A DNA stretch of 64,000 bases from Paralvinella palmiformis. Lineage: Eukaryota; Annelida; Polychaeta; Terebellida; Alvinellidae. This document shows, piece after piece, positions 37,610-62,888 of the stretch. The translations under genes were made by a program, and so were the position numbers. Where the stretch lies: contig JAODUP010000449.1 of assembly GCA_025642065.1 (NCBI GenBank), forward strand, positions 363,501 through 427,500. Direction: 5' to 3'. Each line of letters begins with the position of its first letter. The stretch's first letter is position 1. The notes under the pieces were generated by a model. The model was given only the letters and a program-made list of their open reading frames with translations, was not told the origin of the DNA and searched no databases.

Positions 37610-38690
37610 AGAATGATGATTTTGTTTGGGGTAGAGCCCCTGGCTGTCGCCTATTGGGCACAGCCACCTGGTGTTGACTTCTGTTGTTGTAACGATTGGC
37701 AAACTAGGAATTGTTTAACATGATGGCACCTCAGTTTACTATAAAAGTCACTTTCGGAGGAGAAAAAACCTTACCAGTTGCCTGGTTGGACTAAAACCAC
37801 CTTCTACTATAATGTCGCGGCCGGGAACCTCCGGCCTCCCAAACAGCACAGACTATGGGTACGGGGGCCCAAGCTCTTATTCACTAGTCCATAGGGGCGG
37901 TCTAATCTGTCCTTGGTATATGTAGGGATCTTTCTGGAGAAGTGGAGTTATGATGTCTGGTAGGAATGTTGATTTCCTTATGAGCAATGCTGCTAGGTGG
38001 CGGTCTGGAAGTTTGTGGTCTTCCGGCCGGAGATGACCTTTAAGTATTCTTCGGTGCTTCGGGTAGGCTGGGCAGTTAAGCAGATAATGTACCGGATTGT
38101 ACACTTGTTGACAGTGCCGGCATAGTGTTTGGGGTGACGGGTCGGTGAAGTTTCTTGTGTAAGCCCAGAAACGCAGTCTTCTAGCTGGGTGTCATGTTGT
38201 TGAGGATATTATGTCCAACTACAGTGGTCTTCTGGTACCAATCCTTTGATGCTGATGTGCAGTCAGTGTAGATCGATTCCAGTCGATTGGAGATGAATCT
38301 GTCAACAAGATGGTTGAATGTGTCTGGGGTATGTTCGGCATATTCGATGACGTCTAGGCTCGTGGCTTCGTTTGCTAGTTTATCGGCTCAGTCGTTGCCC
38401 TCAAGGTTAATCTGGCTTGGAACCTAGTGGAGAATTACTTGGATTCCACGCTGCTTGAGGGCTGATGCTGTGGTGTATATTTCTGTGATGATTTTTGGGT
38501 AGGTGTAGTGCTCCCATAGAGTCCGAGTGGATGATGTCTCGATATCCATATTAGTACTGCTTTGACTGCGTGCAGCTCGGCTAAGGTGATCAGGGTGTGG
38601 TTTGTCCGTTTTCTTGGGAACTGGCTTTGGTGTAGATGTTGAGATGATTTCCTATTTTCCAGTGCGCTTATATACAATTATAAATGAAGC
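37610..38690 (-). mobile_element. LINE fragment with RNase-H-like and C-terminal zinc-knuckle region
   Basis: The minus strand reads RTNHTLITLAELHAVKAVLI (RNase H-like, AEL/HAV helix) near 38600-38570. Further on it reads RLRFWAYTRNFTD and then CRHC...VHYLLNCPAYPKHRRIL near 38120-38030. The C-x2-C...H...C pattern plus RNase H is typical of the C-terminus of some LINE polyproteins (I/Jockey-like). The coding part ends with TGA near 37877. The 3' UTR contains caataggcgacagccagggg (37634-37653, minus strand), which recurs on the plus strand near 39963. Several internal stops are present, so the copy is inactive. Confidence 0.7.
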
Positions 38691-38999
38691 CATCCACTGC
38701 TACTACATGTATCATAGATCATAATTACAGTAGCTTTTTGATCTGTTGCTGTGATGCATGTACCAATTATAAAAGAAGCCACCACTGCTACTGTCAGGGA
38801 TAATGTGGATGTGATACCATTAGCAATTACATGAAGCCTTCTACTGATGTTAGGGATGATCCTTTCATGATCAATTCACAATTACAGTGGCTTCTTGATC
38901 TAAGGGATAATGACAACTATTACAGTAAAGCAGGACAAATAGTTATTGAAGTTCAAACAGATATATATATATATATATATTTTTTTTTTTTTTCTTCAA

Positions 39000-39038
<39 letters not shown>

Positions 39039-39601
39039 TCTTATTTTACATGTAACACACTTTTGAACATGTTGTACAATATTATAGAGAGTGCTGTATA
39101 AATGTTGTATATAATAATAAAAATAATTAATTAATTAATTAACAGCATCAAAGGCCTAATAAAACAACATTTATTAAATATTAATTTAAGAGTGGGGTTA
39201 TGTCCGAAATGTGTATTAGTGAGTGGGGTTTTGTTCGAGTGGGGTTTTGTCCTGGATCCCAATATACATAAGCATAAGTTATTTAATTATAAATCTTGTC
39301 CACATGCCACATACTTATTTAAGGTGTATGTCAATAAATATAATTCATCACGTTTAAGATTGTGAGATAAAAGACTGAGATTATTTATTTCTGGTATCTT
39401 TGCAGTGATATACATTATAATGCTGAATAAATTTGATTTTATAATGACTGCTTTGTTATGCAAGGCAACATAACACTATCAAATACCCAATCAACTATGA
39501 GGAGGGTGATGGTGTGTTTAGTCATGTTGAATACTACTGACAACATCATCTAGTCTATAGTAATAACTACATGTAAGTATCACTGTGAAGAGATGCTGCC
39601 C

Positions 39602-39673
39602 TGTAATAACACTCACCCACTGCTGCATATTAAATATGCAGCAGTGGGTGGGTGGTGTATGATTGTTATTACA
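39602..39673. repeat. Two-step foldback hairpin upstream of MTRF1L
   Basis: Inner arms 39614-39631 (cacccactgctgcatatt) and 39633-39650 are a perfect 18-bp inverted repeat around a single base. Outer arms 39602-39611 and 39664-39673 (tgtaataaca) are also perfect, separated from the inner stem by an asymmetric bulge. It could be the residue of a palindromic element or an RNA hairpin. Confidence 0.92.
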
Positions 39674-39859
39674 CCATAGCATAGGGAAGTATCAGCACTG
39701 CCTAATTATATTATGGTAGATAGACTTCATATTGACTATATTAATGTGACACTGATGGGGGTTATCAATCTCAGCAGATTATAGTTAGTTATTCTTGAGC
39801 AGGTATGTTGGCTGATCATCAGACATCAGTAGTATAAATTTGCATGGCTATTGATAATG

Positions 39860-40005
39860 TCAGTGACCACCCTCAGGGTATTTAGGCTCCAACTTTCCAT
39901 ACTGCTACCATGTGAGTGGTGGGGGAGGAGTTCCTCAACCACTCCAACATAGAGGCTGTGCCGAATAAGCGACAGCCTGGGGATTCTCCTCAAACAACAA
40001 AACAA
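39860..40005 (+). mobile_element. Isolated LINE 3' UTR fragment
   Basis: A plus-strand stretch, gtgccgaataagcgacagcc then tgggga and a CAAACAACAAAACAAC tail, matches the 3' UTR of the 37.6-38.7 kb LINE in inverted orientation. No coding part accompanies it. It probably is a severely 5'-truncated insertion of the same family. Confidence 0.5.
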
Positions 40006-41481
40006 CATAATGTGATCATTTACATATAGCCTCTTGAGGTGCACATATGACATACAAATTTATACTTTGTAAATGTTGAATATTGTGGCTGGACAAATTG
40101 CTTTATCTTGAAGTTTTGGGGTGTTATTTTACACATTATCACATAGCATTCAACATGTTCAAGGGAGGTAGACCACAAGATTCTGTCTGGCAGCACTTTG
40201 TTGTTTTTCTTAAACATTATTAAACAGATGAAAACATTAATAATTTAATTGTATCTCTGTACAAACGTACTTGGTGATACCATGGCTTACACATGGTTAT
40301 GCTTTGCACCTTAAAATAAACATATCTGGAAGTTTCTCCCCGGCAGGGGAGAAATACCTATCTGCTGGGGAGAAAACCAACCCTACTACATTTATCAACA
40401 TTTCTCTTGTTTCATTGGAAAATTTAATTTAAGCAGGATCACTATATAATTCAACTTTTAAAAACTAATTGGTATGCAAGTAAAATGTTTATACTATGTC
40501 TCATATTACAGGCAGATAAATACCTAACAATAAATAGTACAGTGAAGATTCCTGAAAAAAATCAATGCACTTTGTGCTATCATTTGTTGTAATAATAATA
40601 GCCTTAAGGTTGTATATTTTGGTAGGAAACAGATGTACTATAGATATTACTATCCACATATAAAAATTAAGCTGCTTCATCTTAAATTTAAGTTGTTATT
40701 TTACTATAATACTAATGCCATCTTATATGCGAGATCCTCTCATACACAAGTATAGACATGGTACCTTAAGTGGCATGTTTTGGTTAAATATAGTCAAGGG
40801 CCTGTATATCACTATATGAACTGATAAGAAAATCTAAATCCAAATTTATTCTTTACAATGTAAAAGAAATCACAACACAGTTATTTCTGACAGAACCACT
40901 GAAGCCTCATCATAAAAAAACACAATAATTTTAGGACTTAATAGACCCTATATCATATATGTATATCAGTATACTATATCATATATGTCATATAAGACAT
41001 ATATATTATATCAAGTCTGAGTCTAGATCTAAACTTATAAAAGTAGTTCAGTCACCCCTGAAAGGCTGAATATATGTACACACACACATAATACAGAAAA
41101 ATTTATTATTCAGAATGCCCTTATTAAAAGATTTGCTAATAATACGGTGAATCAGTGATACACGTTTAAGGTGTAGATCTAGTAGACCCCTCTAGTCTAG
41201 ATCTAGATTAATGATAGCTGTAAACAAATCACCGTTTCGTGTCTATCTCTTATTGTCGCTCAAATACATCAACTCGATCACCAGTCTAATTTATTCTAAT
41301 TTAATATATAAAACACTGTGCATCTAGCAGTAGATAATTAATTAGATCTACGTGTGAAAGCAAGCGAACTTTTTACAAATCCGTTGATTCAGATAATGTT
41401 TCTATCCACCTTGGGCAACGAGTCCGATTGAAGAACTCTCCTCTGGCGTGTATTTCGAATAAATGTACATATCCGGTCAAG

Positions 41482-54392
<12,911 letters not shown>

Positions 54393-56044
54393 CTACACCC
54401 CTGGCGGTGACTTCTTTCAAGATATTTTTCCCATCAGTGATGACCCGGAACCAAACTGTGTCTGTCAGCGTTTTCTAACGTAATATATCTGCTGTCATGT
54501 CACTAAGCAGTACTCACTCACTAACTCTCTCAATCATTGTAAGGTTAGCAGAGAATTATTCTGGTACTAAATTGATTTTGTACACTCATTATCAGAGTGT
54601 TGTACACTTTGATTGTTTGCTTTAAATTCTGCATTAACAAAACATGATGTTCTTATTAAGTTAATATTATGTGCCAAAGAGCAATGCTGTTTTAGAATTC
54701 ATACCGTTCATAGTTTTTTAATAGGATCAGTCAATTTTAAATATATTTCAATATTAAATATATTTAGTGTAATTATGAAAGAAATCATTATTTCTGATAT
54801 CTGACAATGGCACTGTGTAGTTATGTAGTGTTCAAAATAGTTAAATCGTGGTAAAATTAAGCGGATTGTGTCGCTTATAGAACAATAAAGTGATTATTTT
54901 AGAATGTATCTGTAATGTTTTCCAAAGTGATGGGAATATTATAAATAATGTAATTTTCGGTGTGTGATGTCTTGTTAAATGCTGCATTTTATGTGTACTG
55001 ATTAGCGATTGAATAAGAAACTAAATGCATTTAGAAAAAAAATGATATTTGTTGTAATTTGTGATATTAAAATGTAAATGATCACTTATGTAATTACTTG
55101 GTCTTGATTCTTGCTGTTCTTGGTACAACATTGTCTAGATCATTTCTGTATAAAAACAATTAGATTGAATATTATTTTAAATGAACTAGCTGTTATTCAG
55201 GATGTTTCTTTGCGAATGATAAATTTTTGTGTGAATGTTCTAGGTTATGTTCACATTAAATTCTGATATTTTAATCCGATGGAATTCTGGTATCGTTAAA
55301 TTTATCCGAGAAAGGTTGTGCGTACCTAAACTGCTCAAATTGTTTGGCTTCGAAATTTAGGTTTTTATTTATTTCTGACGTTCACGGGTTTATGATAATT
55401 CCAATTTCACGTCGCTTAAATAATTACGTTTTAATGGAAAATCTATATGATAAAATCAGATGTAGTTTTTACGTAGTTAAAGAGGTTTTTAACTTGTCTA
55501 CTTGTGAAATGTGGCTGGAGACAACAATTGAAATCATTCACCGCTGTGAATTCTTTAAATCTATTAACATTTATTTGTAATAAACTTTTATAACTTGCAT
55601 TGACTTTGTCACCACAAATTAATTTTTATCCCGCTTTATTTGTTGTAAAGTATGTTTGAATGTTTTCCTTGAATTATACCCATTTGAAAGTACCGCTCTC
55701 ATTATAATATATCATTTAGTTGTATAATAAATCCTCTGGGTAATTAAATCTAATCGGTAAATTTTATTCTGACTTGGTATGCCGTCAATATTAATGGAAT
55801 TAGTAATATTCGTATGGAATATGTGACTTTCACAATTAACATTGGCAAAGTGCAAAGACTTGATTGGTTCAAGTTTTTTATGATGTAAAAACATTCAACA
55901 TTTGACATGTCAGTATATGGAATATATACAGGTAAGTATTATAAAGAAAATACTGCTTGACACGAGTGGGTTGGCACAACATTAAACACCACCACAGCAT
56001 GATGTGTTCTATACAGCGACCGTAACTTGGCTACCTAATATTTT
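54393..56044. other. CPSF3 3' UTR and downstream flank
   Basis: The first 500 bp, to the aataaa near 54884, are the likely 3' UTR. Beyond that the sequence is AT-rich with no recognised gene or repeat. Confidence 0.5.
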
Positions 56045-56345
56045 CAGCTGATTTGATAGCTGTCATCTTCCTCGTATAATCAGTAGGATCTTGATTGCTG
56101 GAGTTCCATTTTGGTGCTCGTCCATTACCAAACAATCCAGACACTTACAGTTTGTCATTGTCCAGAGAAAGGATTGAGTTATATGGAGGACGAGGAACCT
56201 TTGTTCAGTATCCTCCAGACCACATATGATGCCCGCATTCGGATATCCAAGTGCTGAGCATGCCTCTGTTCGTGCGATGACCGAACCACAATGGCCCGGT
56301 GACAGCGCGGACATGGACGACTTAAACTTGTCCAGTTCATAAACA
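56045..56345 (-). other. Unassigned open frame with coding-like composition
   Basis: The minus-strand frame runs from near 56345 to a stop at 56063; its first ATG, at 56314, gives 83 residues. It is richer in CpG than its surroundings and cysteine-bearing (RTEACSALGYPNAGIICGLE). No domain is recognised, no convincing splice sites or partner exons were found, and it lies 1.7 kb past the CPSF3 stop on the other strand. It may be an unlinked exon, a transposon relic or chance. Confidence 0.25.
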
Positions 56346-56364
56346 GTTTAAATCGCATGGTTAA

Positions 56365-56849
56365 TACAGTAGAACCTGTTCAGATGACCATCTGCATTAA
56401 GGAAACACTTGTGTTATGAGCCTACTCATATACCCACAAGTATACCATTACTTTATATTTTTCAGCAGTCATCCAGTGCAAGAGAGAGCCTCGGAGTACA
56501 CACGTAATGGTTTGAATTAATTTCTAATTAAAATCTCCCCCCCCGAATGAATTACTGTCAAGTATGATCAAATGCATATGGCATTGTTAATTTTTCCAGT
56601 GTAAATAACAGATATTTCTTGTTAAACATATTTGATGAAATGTCACTACATCACAGAGATTAAAGTTCATGTGATATCACGTCAAAATTTCTTAGAAAAG
56701 GGTTTGTGTGTCTCTTAAGTAATGGGTATCTATTAGGAAATGTACAGTATAAAAATTAGAACCTACATTAATAAACCATTCATGTTTAAGAAGTACTTGC
56801 CTTCCACCCCCCACCCAAAGATGCTCTCTTTAAACCAGGTTCAACTGTA
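56365..56849. mobile_element. Possible pogo-like MITE downstream of CPSF3
   Basis: Left end tacagtagaacctgttcaga; right end on the reverse strand tacagttgaacctggtttaa. Short TA-bounded inverted termini enclose about 485 bp with no coding frame. The match is only about 13 of 16 bases, so this is tentative. Confidence 0.45.
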
Positions 56850-57419
56850 CTGTACAGTGGCTTGAGTTGATCACAACAAAAAACAGTCGTTCATTAAATA
56901 CCAATCTGTATTAAACAATAACTAAAATATACCATAATACATAGAAATATTATAAAATAAATAGGTTTTAATATGGATTTCTCTCGGCTGGTAAATAAAT
57001 ACATTCGACAAATGCTAAGTCTGACACATGATTGCATTGTACATATATTACAGGCCATCCATGGTCTATCTAAAATATATTTGTAATAAAGTGGTTTTGG
57101 AATTTGTGACAGGTAGGCTTGCTCACTGCATGAAACAGGACAGTGTATCTTGTTCGCAAAACTATCCTCTGCAAAACAAGGCACAGTAATGTTGACGTAT
57201 ACAATATCTGTATATGTGTTTTTGTGTGAGAGAAACTACATGCGTCACTGTTAATGGTTTGACATAAAGCACTAAACTTGTAATATTCTTCAACAATATA
57301 TATATCTACATACGACAGTAATTGGCATCACAATGCCAAATGCATAATATACTACAGCCAGTGGTGTACATTCTGCTGATTGTGTCTGTATTTCAGGGTG
57401 TGTACATTTATGTACATAG

Positions 57420-57452
<33 letters not shown>

Positions 57453-58149
57453 TAATTTGAAGTTTCCTAATATGCTTATTGCTGGCTTCTGCATAAATAA
57501 GGTATTTTTGCAGAGAACACAGAAGAGAATGAAAATATTTTTGGATACCAAGTGATGCCAACAAATCTCAACAAAATCACTCGCTTTACAATTACTGTCA
57601 TGTTTAAGCATTTTAACCTTTATATGAGCGGAAAAACCCTGACAAATATTCAAATACTAGATGAGTCCACATACATCTGGTAAAAATACATTCAATATAT
57701 CCCTTGATATTCAAGTGAGTTCTGTGTAATTAGTAACTAGTACCAGTTATGTGAATACAAACATGTAGAACTGAATACAAACACGAGTAGAACAAAAACG
57801 TTTGAACTTTGAGAAATTATTGAACAAGCCTACAGCACTTTCTCTATAATGACCAAATTAAAGAAGGCCAGTCTATCAAGAAGTGAAATCTGGACACATG
57901 CAGAAGAAAAAGCTGTGATTATTGAGCAGACAGACTGCTATTAATATGATATGCAGGAATGACGTGCTGATACTTGACACCAGCCAATCAGGAGTTAGAT
58001 GGGAGGATTTTTGTGAACGGTCCACAGCGAGCTTTTTCAGATTCTATCACTACTATCACAGAGTCATGATGTGCTCTTATGATGTGCCATCTCCGCAATA
58101 TGGGAAACACTATTTGTAACAGTAATACTCTACGCATTGCATATTTCTG

Positions 58150-59655
58150 CTAGAGCAGTCGGTAGTAAGTCATGAACAATGCTATATACTGACAAACGCT
58201 GTCCTCCGCATCTGTTGGAAACAGGCAAATCTCATTTTCGACTGAGCAGACGGCTTTATACTTGGTTGAGTTGACTTGTGGAATGTAGTTTTGTGGACTT
58301 CCAGGTAGGTATTTCTCTATATAACCTAGCTCAACTTCAGCAAATAAAATTAATTTTTTGGTCAGCTGAAAAATGAAAATAACATTAAACATTTATGTTA
58401 AAAACAAACACTTCATTTATATCATATATATATATATATATACACATGTATATATACATGTATATATACATGTGTATATATATATATACATATACATGAG
58501 TAGGTATATATGTATGACAAAACCTGTCCTTACTAACCTTCTGAACAGACTGACGAGTTACAGATGTTCCTGATAGATTAACAACAAAAGAGTCTGCAAC
58601 TTTGGATTGTTCATCAATAAACTTGCTGAGATGTTTTAGCAAGTTTTCCTAAAGAACACAAAATAGACCCGGTTATCAAATCTGTTCAGTGACATTTAAT
58701 TGGAGTCTACAGTAAAATGCCCACACTGAAGTCCAAACTGGGGATTAAGTTTTCAGGTAAGATAAATCAGGTTGAGAGATTATCCCCAAAATTTATATCA
58801 TAAAGGACAACGTGACCACTGAATGAACAACAAAAGCATAACAGTTTAGTGACAAAATATTGCACCTTAATAAGAAATATTTTACGAGGGCGGTCATGGA
58901 AACCCAAAATCCCAATGTTCAACCACAATTGTGTTGCCATTTATCCCAAAGATCAAACAAAAAACCTAAACGCAAACTGTTGAAATTATTTGAAAAGACG
59001 ACCAAGTAGAAATTGAGGCGGAAATATGACAGGTAACAATAACAAAACGATTATAATAATATCAGCCAAATATGACAATAACAAGTATAATAAAGATAAG
59101 TATCATTTATTTAGATTTTTTAAAAGAACATAATCCACACTGAGAATCATTAGTGGAATTTTATGTTAATTTTATCTCCATATTATATTGTTCCTTCTTC
59201 ATGAAGATAATATTGCATTTTGTAAATTATTATTATTATTGTTGTTGTTATTGTTGTCATCATTGAGGATTTAGACCAGATAAATGTTTTTTTCAGCAGG
59301 AGCTCTATGACAGATTATAATGAGGCATGTTGCTGTAGTTAATTTGATGTTTTTCTACGTATGGTGACTATTTGCTGTCATTATTTCTTTGTTCACCAAC
59401 AAACAAATTCCTGTATGTAATTATGGGCCATTAAATGTATCTCTCTCTCTCTATATCTATATAATATGGTGCAAAAAGGTCATCGAGGAAACATACCACT
59501 GAATCATTGGCATTCCCCACTATCGATGCGAGTTGAACATGCTCTATCTGATATTTGTCATAATCTATACCATCTGCCTCGTTCTCATCTAGAATGGAAT
59601 AAATACAAGATAGTTAATATGGATTTGATATTACAGGAATGGCAAACTTGTGGAC

Positions 59656-59694
<39 letters not shown>

Positions 59695-59762
59695 TGTGGT
59701 GAGAAATGAGTTACATACATCAAGTTTTGGTGTGTTAATTGGTACAAAGGTATTGCTGGCGA

Positions 59763-59795
<33 letters not shown>

Positions 59796-62631
59796 GGCCA
59801 TTAACTTACCGAAAGCAAACACAATCACTGTGTTTACCGTACGACAAGGCTTGAAGTCCAAGTCACAGAACAGTTCATGGACGCGATGCCATATAATGTC
59901 GGCAACTCCACATGTTACATCGACAGTAACAAGACGATCCTGTTTGGTGAAGTAATCAATGAATGGCTTCACAGTGTTATTGAATAACACTGCTCTCCTC
60001 TGTCAGGATACCAAATAATATTGCAATGTTAGTGGATGTGATACATTTATGATATAATACTCACATTCTGGTGCTCATACATAAGCATCTTCACACATGT
60101 ATAGCAATAATAATAATAATAATAATGATAATAATATTATTACTATTATTATTAGTAGACAGACAGTAATAAATAAATAAACTATTGCAATTTACAATAA
60201 TGTTTTTCATTATTACCTCTCAGCTAGGGAAGTGCTTTAACTCATTTGACACACAAATATAAGTTTTTGTGATGCTCCATGCTATCTCTTATACTATGTA
60301 ATCTTACACTTCCTTAACTCCTCTAGGGAGTATATCAATTGCAGCAGTTTCAACAGAGAAGTGGCCCATAAATACCTTGATGAGGCCAGAATCAGCCTCG
60401 TCACCTTGCCCACCTGTCTCCTTCATCTTCTCCTTTGCTTCTGGAGTGGCGCAGTAAACTTGTTTTGTTTTGAGCACTTTGTCCGAGGGCACAGCCAAGT
60501 TTAGAGCAAATGATATTGGGTACTGTATAAGAAAAGCACTTACTGTTAATTAGATATACACACACACACACACACACACACATACACATGCACAGACGCA
60601 TAATGTTATTTATGGCAAGATTCTAATAAGACCCTTGGTGGGCTTAATTTAATAAAAATATTGCCATATCTTTTATCTGTTTTTTTATTTCACAACATAC
60701 ATCATAATGATAAATTCTCAGAAAGTCAAAAAGGTCTGCTAGAATAGAAACCAATATGTGTGTGTGTGTGTGTGTGCACACATGCACATGCATGAAAGGG
60801 AGAGACAGAACAAATATACATGAGGAAAAACATGTTTCCTCAATTAAAGTGAAGGTTGCTATAATAGAATTAAGACAGTCTGGATTCAGCTCTCTGACCT
60901 ACGGCCCACAACAAACAATATAAACAAAACGATGCTGACCTTCTCTTCAAATTTTGACAACATCCCTTCGACATTCTGAAGAAGGGTATCTATCTTGATC
61001 ATCACCTTTTGGTTCGGTATGTAGTCGACGAGAAACCCGTTTGTGTGATATGCTTCTCGTTCTATCTCTCTCTCTATCATCGACATTATCCAGTCAGCCG
61101 TTATGTGGCTTGGGTCACTCTGAAAGCAAACGTGGCACCATTTGAAAACGCATAAAACACTATTTAAAGTTAGTATGTGCTATATGATAATACACATCTG
61201 AATGACATCATTAACACCAATAGTAAATCAATGATTGATCGACTTGATCGGTAATAATAACAATGACATTGATGATGATGATAATAACAATAACAACAAC
61301 AACAACAACAATGCAGATTTAACAAAGTGATATTAATAGCGGGAGACATTCAAAGGACTCATACATTGTAATTATACAATAGAAAGCAACATATTTTTAC
61401 ATCTATTACTAGTTGATACAGGTATATCTAAATTAATTGTCATACAAACATATACAACATTGAATTTATATACATTCAACTTATCCAGATTAAACTAAAA
61501 ATTGATCAAAGCAAAGTCCACCATACGCCTATATATTTAAATGAAGCCACATATGCAATAACACTCATATTTTAATTCACATTGCTTTTATAAAATATTT
61601 ACACACCTGAAGAACATATGGGAATAGAAATTTTGTGTAACTTGATCCGAGTAAAATTAACTAGTTTAATACATTAAAAAATAAACAAATAAAATAAATT
61701 GTTAAAAAAATGTATTAATTTAATAATAATTATTATATTAATTGCTGATCAGGTGGATGAGTGAGTATATGTTTATTTAGCTTTGGTGCAGGTTACACCC
61801 GAGATAAGTGTCAACAAATATGATTCCCAAACTGGATAATAATAATAATAATAATAAGTTTAAGAAAGTGCCCTCATCAAAAAGAGCTTTTATTGATGCT
61901 GTAACCTAAAACTTGTGGGCGACGTTCCTAAAAATGATAAGATACTAGACAATTCGAGGACCGGATATTCATAATTTTAGACCGGTGAGTCATTAAGAAG
62001 AGGCATAAATTATTCAAGAACAATCTCACCTCTAATATTCACTGCCAACTTGTTCAACAACACCACACTAATTATACAATCTTCAGTTGTTTGAATCAAG
62101 ACAATATGACACTGGTAATAAAATCTGATGGTATAAGATTATATTTTTGAAGCAGACATTTAGGTGTCCCATCGCTGACAGATTTATAACTTGTACTGAT
62201 ATGAAGATATGCTGCCTCACAACAGTGTACATAATAATTTTTTACCACATAGTATCAGATGATGACATTTTCAAGTATTTATTACTAAATGTTAGCTGAA
62301 CCATTCCGAGTCTGCTGAAGGTGATTGATAGTGCACATTGATAAAAGCACAAACGCCTTCCATTAATTTGGAATTTCTTTTAAGATAATGGGACATTATT
62401 CTTCATTCAATAACTATGATCAAGCCAGCATTATTTATTTAGCAATAATTAGCACTGATGCAATTTCTCATCCACCACGGATGTATACACAAACAGGCTT
62501 TGTAAGAAAAGTTTCCTTGTTTTCCTTTTACATCCACAACAATCTCAAAAAGGAGCCAAAACTCATGTCAATAATAACACTCGAACCGAGAACCTTTTAT
62601 TAAGTGCCAAGGACAGCAGCAAATCTGCAAT

Positions 62632-62717
<86 letters not shown>

Positions 62718-62888
62718 TGATACTAACCTCTATAACCTCTTTGATGTCATTTACAGTTTCTATCTTCATCACGTTGGCCATTTTACGCGGGAATTCCCTG
62801 TAAATGATGTCCTCGGTGTAAATATGATGAAATCCATAACAGTTTTGTAAATCATCGACGATTCTGCCCTTCCTTGAACCCGGACCAC
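58150..62888 (-). CDS. Atypical adenylate-kinase-like P-loop protein, 3' part of gene (5' exons not seen)
   Basis: Seven exons in transcript order: 62888-62728, 61119-60940, 60522-60308, 59997-59810, 59588-59497, 58648-58538 and 58365-58150 (TAG). All have GT/AG borders and consistent phases, giving about 387 aa. The first visible exon enters in phase 1 from an upstream exon, so the N-terminus is missing; none was found in 62889-64000. The layout is that of a nucleoside monophosphate kinase. A P-loop reads GGPGSRKGRIVDDL. HHIYTEDIIYREF sits where STGDLLR normally lies, and GFLVDYIPN replaces GFLLDGFPR. A C-terminal helix region (KPFIDYFTKQDRLVTVDVT) follows. Two P-loop positions are changed (G to R before Lys, T to R after) and the Arg of the GFPR motif is Asn, so catalysis may be weak or lost. 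About 175 residues after the kinase-like part (from VNTVIVFAFDENEADG) are unassigned. The acceptor of the 59997 exon is phase-chosen. Exact family identity is uncertain. Confidence 0.78.
58425..58496. repeat. TATACATG-type repeat in adenylate-kinase-like gene intron
   Basis: (AT)n followed by three spaced copies of atatacatgt-like units and more (AT)n. It lies in the last intron, about 40 bp downstream of the donor at 58537. Confidence 0.9.
59660..59798. repeat. (GT)n and (CA)n(GA)n tracts
   Basis: (GT)n at 59660-59698 and (CA)n(GA)n at 59763-59797. Both lie in the intron between the 59997-59810 and 59588-59497 exons of the adenylate-kinase-like gene. Confidence 0.95.
62633..62714. repeat. 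(CT)n(AT)n compound microsatellite
   Basis: About 37 bp CT then about 44 bp AT. It lies only 14 bp from the donor of the 62888-62728 exon. Confidence 0.95.

Larger units (their letters stand above)
37355..40386. mobile_element. Possible large element with TAGGGTTGG...TTTCTCCCC inverted ends
   Basis: The left end reads tagggttggcaggtttctcc. The right end read in reverse is tagggttggttttctcccc. The word ctacat lies just outside both ends (37348-37353 and about 40385-40391), so a short target-site duplication is possible. LINE material (37610-38690) and the 39.6-kb hairpin lie inside. No transposase is recognisable. The two ends could instead be independent elements. Confidence 0.35.
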
